Part shown: piece after piece, positions 58,822 through 61,197 of the stretch
How positions within the stretch are numbered: position 1 is the first letter of the stretch
How the letters are laid out: the number at the start of each line of letters is the position of its first letter
Origin: Microcaldota archaeon
GTDB taxonomy: Archaea; Micrarchaeota; Micrarchaeia; Micrarchaeales; CABMGC01
Direction of reading: 5' to 3'
Assembly: GCA_021851065.1 (NCBI GenBank)
Contig: JAJZJQ010000006.1
Coordinates: 1-61,197 of the forward strand
Length of the DNA stretch: 61,197 bases
Made by a program: the position numbers and the translations under genes
The notes under the pieces: generated by a model
Seen by the model: the letters and a program-made list of their open reading frames with translations, nothing else
Database searches by the model: none
What the model was told of the DNA's origin: nothing

Positions 58822-59930
58822 ACCTTCCTTCCAGTGAGTATAACGTCGTGCCTGTTCTTGACCTCCCTTAACATCTTGGCGAGCATGTCCTTTAGGGTGG
58901 CATCTAGCGAATAGCCTGAAACGTTCACCGAAACCACTCCGCCACGGGCAAGTCCCATGCGCCCCCTTAGCTCATACTCCCTGGACTTGACCCTCTTCAC
59001 ATTTACGGCCATGTAATCCACCCTGCTGCCCTTGAACCTATCTACCCTGTCCGCCAGGGCCTCAAGCTCTGCAACAACATCCTCCTCCATCTCCCTCAGG
59101 TCAGGATCCGTCATGCCCGAAACGACTATGTTCCTCTTCTCCTCGTTGATTCCCTTCACCACTGTCTCAAGCACGTCCCTGACCGTGATTATGCCCACGG
59201 GCCTGCCGTTCCTTATCACCGGCAAAGAGGATATGCCGTTCTCCACAAAGGACCTCAAAGCGTCGTCCACTCCCTTTCCGTAGTCTATAGTATGCATGTT
59301 CCTCTCGCATATGTCTGCCACTTTTATGTGGCCTTTTGAGACCGGCAGTTCAGGCAGCTTCCTTCGGATCACCATGCCGTACTCCATCATATTCTTTGTA
59401 GTCAGTATGCCAAAGAGCCTGCCCCTGTCAAGCACGGCAAGCCTCTTTACCCTCTTGTCTCTCATCGCGGCCCTTGCCCTGTCCACGCTCGCCTCCTGGT
59501 CTATGGCTATTATCGGCGTAGACATTATATCGCTTACCCTGACCTTTGACATCAAATGCATCGAGAGTATGGCTTTTAGGATCTCCCCTCTCCTTACCAC
59601 GCCTGTTATCTTGCCCTCCACTGCGAAAGGCATGGCCTTTGCCGCAAGCGAATAGAAGAGCGATATCGCCTTCTTAATCTCAGTGTCTTTTGTGAGGGCA
59701 GGCAGCTTCCTGGCCACCTTTCCCACAGGAAAGTTCCTCTCCACCCTAAGGGACCCAAGGCTTGTGGCAACTCGCACGTCCACTATGCCGTAATATTCCC
59801 CATCTCTTGTCACTATCACGGCACCCATGCTGCTTATCTTTGGCAGCGCTGCAGTTATTGGGTCCTTGAAATCGTATGATATTGCTTCTGATACAAACTC
59901 GCCAGGCACAGTCCCGAATGGAATCCTCAA
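58818..59930 (-). CDS. CBS-domain protein (four CBS-like repeats), TTG start
   Basis: VSDIMSTPIIAIDQEASVDRARAAMRDKRVKRLAVLDRGRLFGILTTKNM; NGISSLPVIRNGRPVGIITVRDVLETV. Confidence 0.88.
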   Translation of the reverse strand: MRIPFGTVPGEFVSEAISYDFKDPITAALPKISSMGAVIVTRDGEYYGIVDVRVATSLGSLRVERNFPVGKVARKLPALTKDTEIKKAISLFYSLAAKAMPFAVEGKITGVVRRGEILKAILSMHLMSKVRVSDIMSTPIIAIDQEASVDRARAAMRDKRVKRLAVLDRGRLFGILTTKNMMEYGMVIRRKLPELPVSKGHIKVADICERNMHTIDYGKGVDDALRSFVENGISSLPVIRNGRPVGIITVRDVLETVVKGINEEKRNIVVSGMTDPDLREMEEDVVAELEALADRVDRFKGSRVDYMAVNVKRVKSREYELRGRMGLARGGVVSVNVSGYSLDATLKDMLAKMLREVKNRHDVILTGRKV

Positions 59931-59941
59931 CCAATCACCAA

Positions 59942-59962
59942 AATTCTCTATCTGAGAGAATT
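59942..59962. promoter_or_regulatory. Inverted repeat AATTCTCT-ATCTG-AGAGAATT upstream of CBS gene
   Basis: Perfect 8-bp arms, 12 bp upstream of the start codon of the first operon gene. Confidence 0.55.
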
Positions 59963-60016
59963 ATTATATGTTAACACTTAATAAATGCTCATTCTTATAG
60001 ATGCCTTGCACTAAAT

Positions 60017-60087
60017 GCCGGGATGGCAGATTGGCTATGCGTCCGCCTGCAGAGCGGAACAGGGGGATTCGATTTCCCCTCCCGGCT
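60017..60087 (+). tRNA. tRNA-Cys (anticodon GCA)
   Basis: Acceptor GCCGGGA/TCCCGGC, anticodon stem TCCGC-CTGCAGA-GCGGA, T-arm GGGGA-TTCGATT-TCCCC, discriminator T. Confidence 0.93.
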
Positions 60088-60155
60088 ATCGATTGCCCTG
60101 GGTTTGGGACGCACCTGGCAACCGGTCCTTGGAAAAGAGCGCATGGTATTAGCAA

Positions 60156-60192
60156 GGAAGCCCACAGACTTTCAGTCGTGGGAGGATGTCAC
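60156..60192 (+). mobile_element. Solo IS200/IS605-type right end / omegaRNA-like hairpin
   Basis: GGAAGCCCACAGACTTTCAGTCGTGGGAGGATGTCAC, same as 107-142 except one extra loop T; no tnpB upstream. Confidence 0.55.
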
Positions 60193-60515
60193 TCCACTGC
60201 TGCGTGTCACATGGGGCCGGACGGACAGCTACGCAGGCTATTACAAGCATGGCTATGCATGATGCCAACATAAAGGCTCTGGAGAAATACGCCCACACTG
60301 TCCACATGCCGCACAGGGGCCTTGACATTGGATAATCTGGCATGCCCATCACTGCTGCCAACTGCCCCAAGCGCCCTGGGCGGCAACCTCCCAAATGGCA
60401 TTGTGCCGTACATGCCTGCGGCCATATCCTGCATATGGCGAACCAGTTCTGCGGCGAATACTGGCTCGGGGTGCCATGAGCAGGCGCATTACAGCACATC
60501 CAGCTGCTTCTATGG

Positions 60516-61197
60516 CTACTTTCCTCTTCCAGTTCCCCTCCTTCTGCTATAAATGTAAAACGCAACGGCTCCAAGTACTGCGCATGCAATGCCTATGCCT
60601 GCATATATGAGGTACTGCACAACATTGGCCTTGCTAAGGTTTCCTGATATGAGCGCCACTGTTACATTTCCTCCTGCCACACTGAATGTAACGGTGCATG
60701 AGCGCGGGTCTACAGTATAGTTGGTTATCTTGCTCCATGTGCCGTTTACAAGCTCATACGGGGCTATCGAGCCCGAAGGAGTGCTGCAAGGGTACCTAAT
60801 GGTAGCCTCTACCATTGACAAAGCATGCGAATATGTCAGGTTTATCGCAGATATGACTGTTGCGCCTGGCGGCAGCAGCAGCTGCCCGGCAACGTTCTCA
60901 AGCGTGACATTCACTTTTGAATTATTTGACGACTTGGGATAAAGCCTGAGTGTGGCATTGGATGCGGTGAAATTTACCACTGCAGGCGATGTCACTGAGG
61001 CATTTATTCCTATAACAACCACGTTCGCGGCGCTAGGGATTGGGATGGGCTTTACTGTTATCGGCAGTACCGTGGTAGTAGGCGCCGTAGTGCTTACTGA
61101 GGTTGCCTGCACCGTGGTGGTTGTAGTTGACGATGTAACTACGGATGTGGTTGGCAAGGTCGTCGGGGCCGTGGTGCCGTATGCTCCACTGCCGCCT
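60516..61197 (-). CDS. C-terminal part of a Thr-rich, membrane-anchored surface protein (continues beyond window)
   Basis: TTSVVTSSTTTTTVQATSVSTTAPTTTVLP linker; ATIRYPCSTPSGSIAPYELVNGTWSKITNYTVDPRSCTVTFSV module; C-terminal TM and basic tail. Confidence 0.75.
   Translation of the reverse strand, partial: GGSGAYGTTAPTTLPTTSVVTSSTTTTTVQATSVSTTAPTTTVLPITVKPIPIPSAANVVVIGINASVTSPAVVNFTASNATLRLYPKSSNNSKVNVTLENVAGQLLLPPGATVISAINLTYSHALSMVEATIRYPCSTPSGSIAPYELVNGTWSKITNYTVDPRSCTVTFSVAGGNVTVALISGNLSKANVVQYLIYAGIGIACAVLGAVAFYIYSRRRGTGRGK

Noticed and set aside
60193-60515. Possible ORFs 60149..60589 and others around the solo right end
   Set aside because: Short, overlapping in several frames, no recognisable domain or initiation context.
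1-61197. CRISPR array, rRNA or complete insertion sequence
   Set aside because: No regularly spaced repeats, no rRNA-like sequence and no complete transposase ORF seen.

Overview
Archaeal chromosomal window, read by eye only. It carries GatD/GatE, aIF5B, an archaeal histone, Lrp/AsnC-type regulators and class III (pilin-like) signal peptides. A DPANN/Micrarchaeota-like origin is my inference. Housekeeping genes (histone, glycosyltransferases, gatDE, AIM24, NUDIX, infB/aIF5B, ndk, DUF59, phosphohexomutase) are interleaved with accessory segments. (1) 18.5-25.5 kb: an apparently AT-richer island next to tRNA-Thr(CGT), with an imperfect copy of the tRNA 3' end at 23566-23581, a tyrosine recombinase carrying one in-frame TAA, and an adjacent PD-(D/E)XK nuclease-like gene. 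(2) 31.0-36.7 kb: a chimeric methyltransferase-fragment/YVTN locus and a cluster of unrecognised ORFs that includes one paralogous pair. (3) 48.7-59.9 kb: a six-gene, translationally overlapping minus-strand operon (CBS-domain protein, pilin-like proteins, giant LamG proteins). This is the best candidate for an undescribed system, possibly a minor-pilin-like or adhesin complex. At RNA/DNA level I found two IS200/IS605-type right-end (omegaRNA-like) hairpins (107-142 and 60156-60192), the first just after a tnpB-like C-terminus. I also found structured RNA candidates sharing a GTTGGGATGGGG core (11.2 and 44.3 kb, possibly 13.1 kb) and several strong inverted repeats upstream of regulators. No CRISPR array or rRNA was seen. 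Product names are recognised from sequence patterns without database searches.
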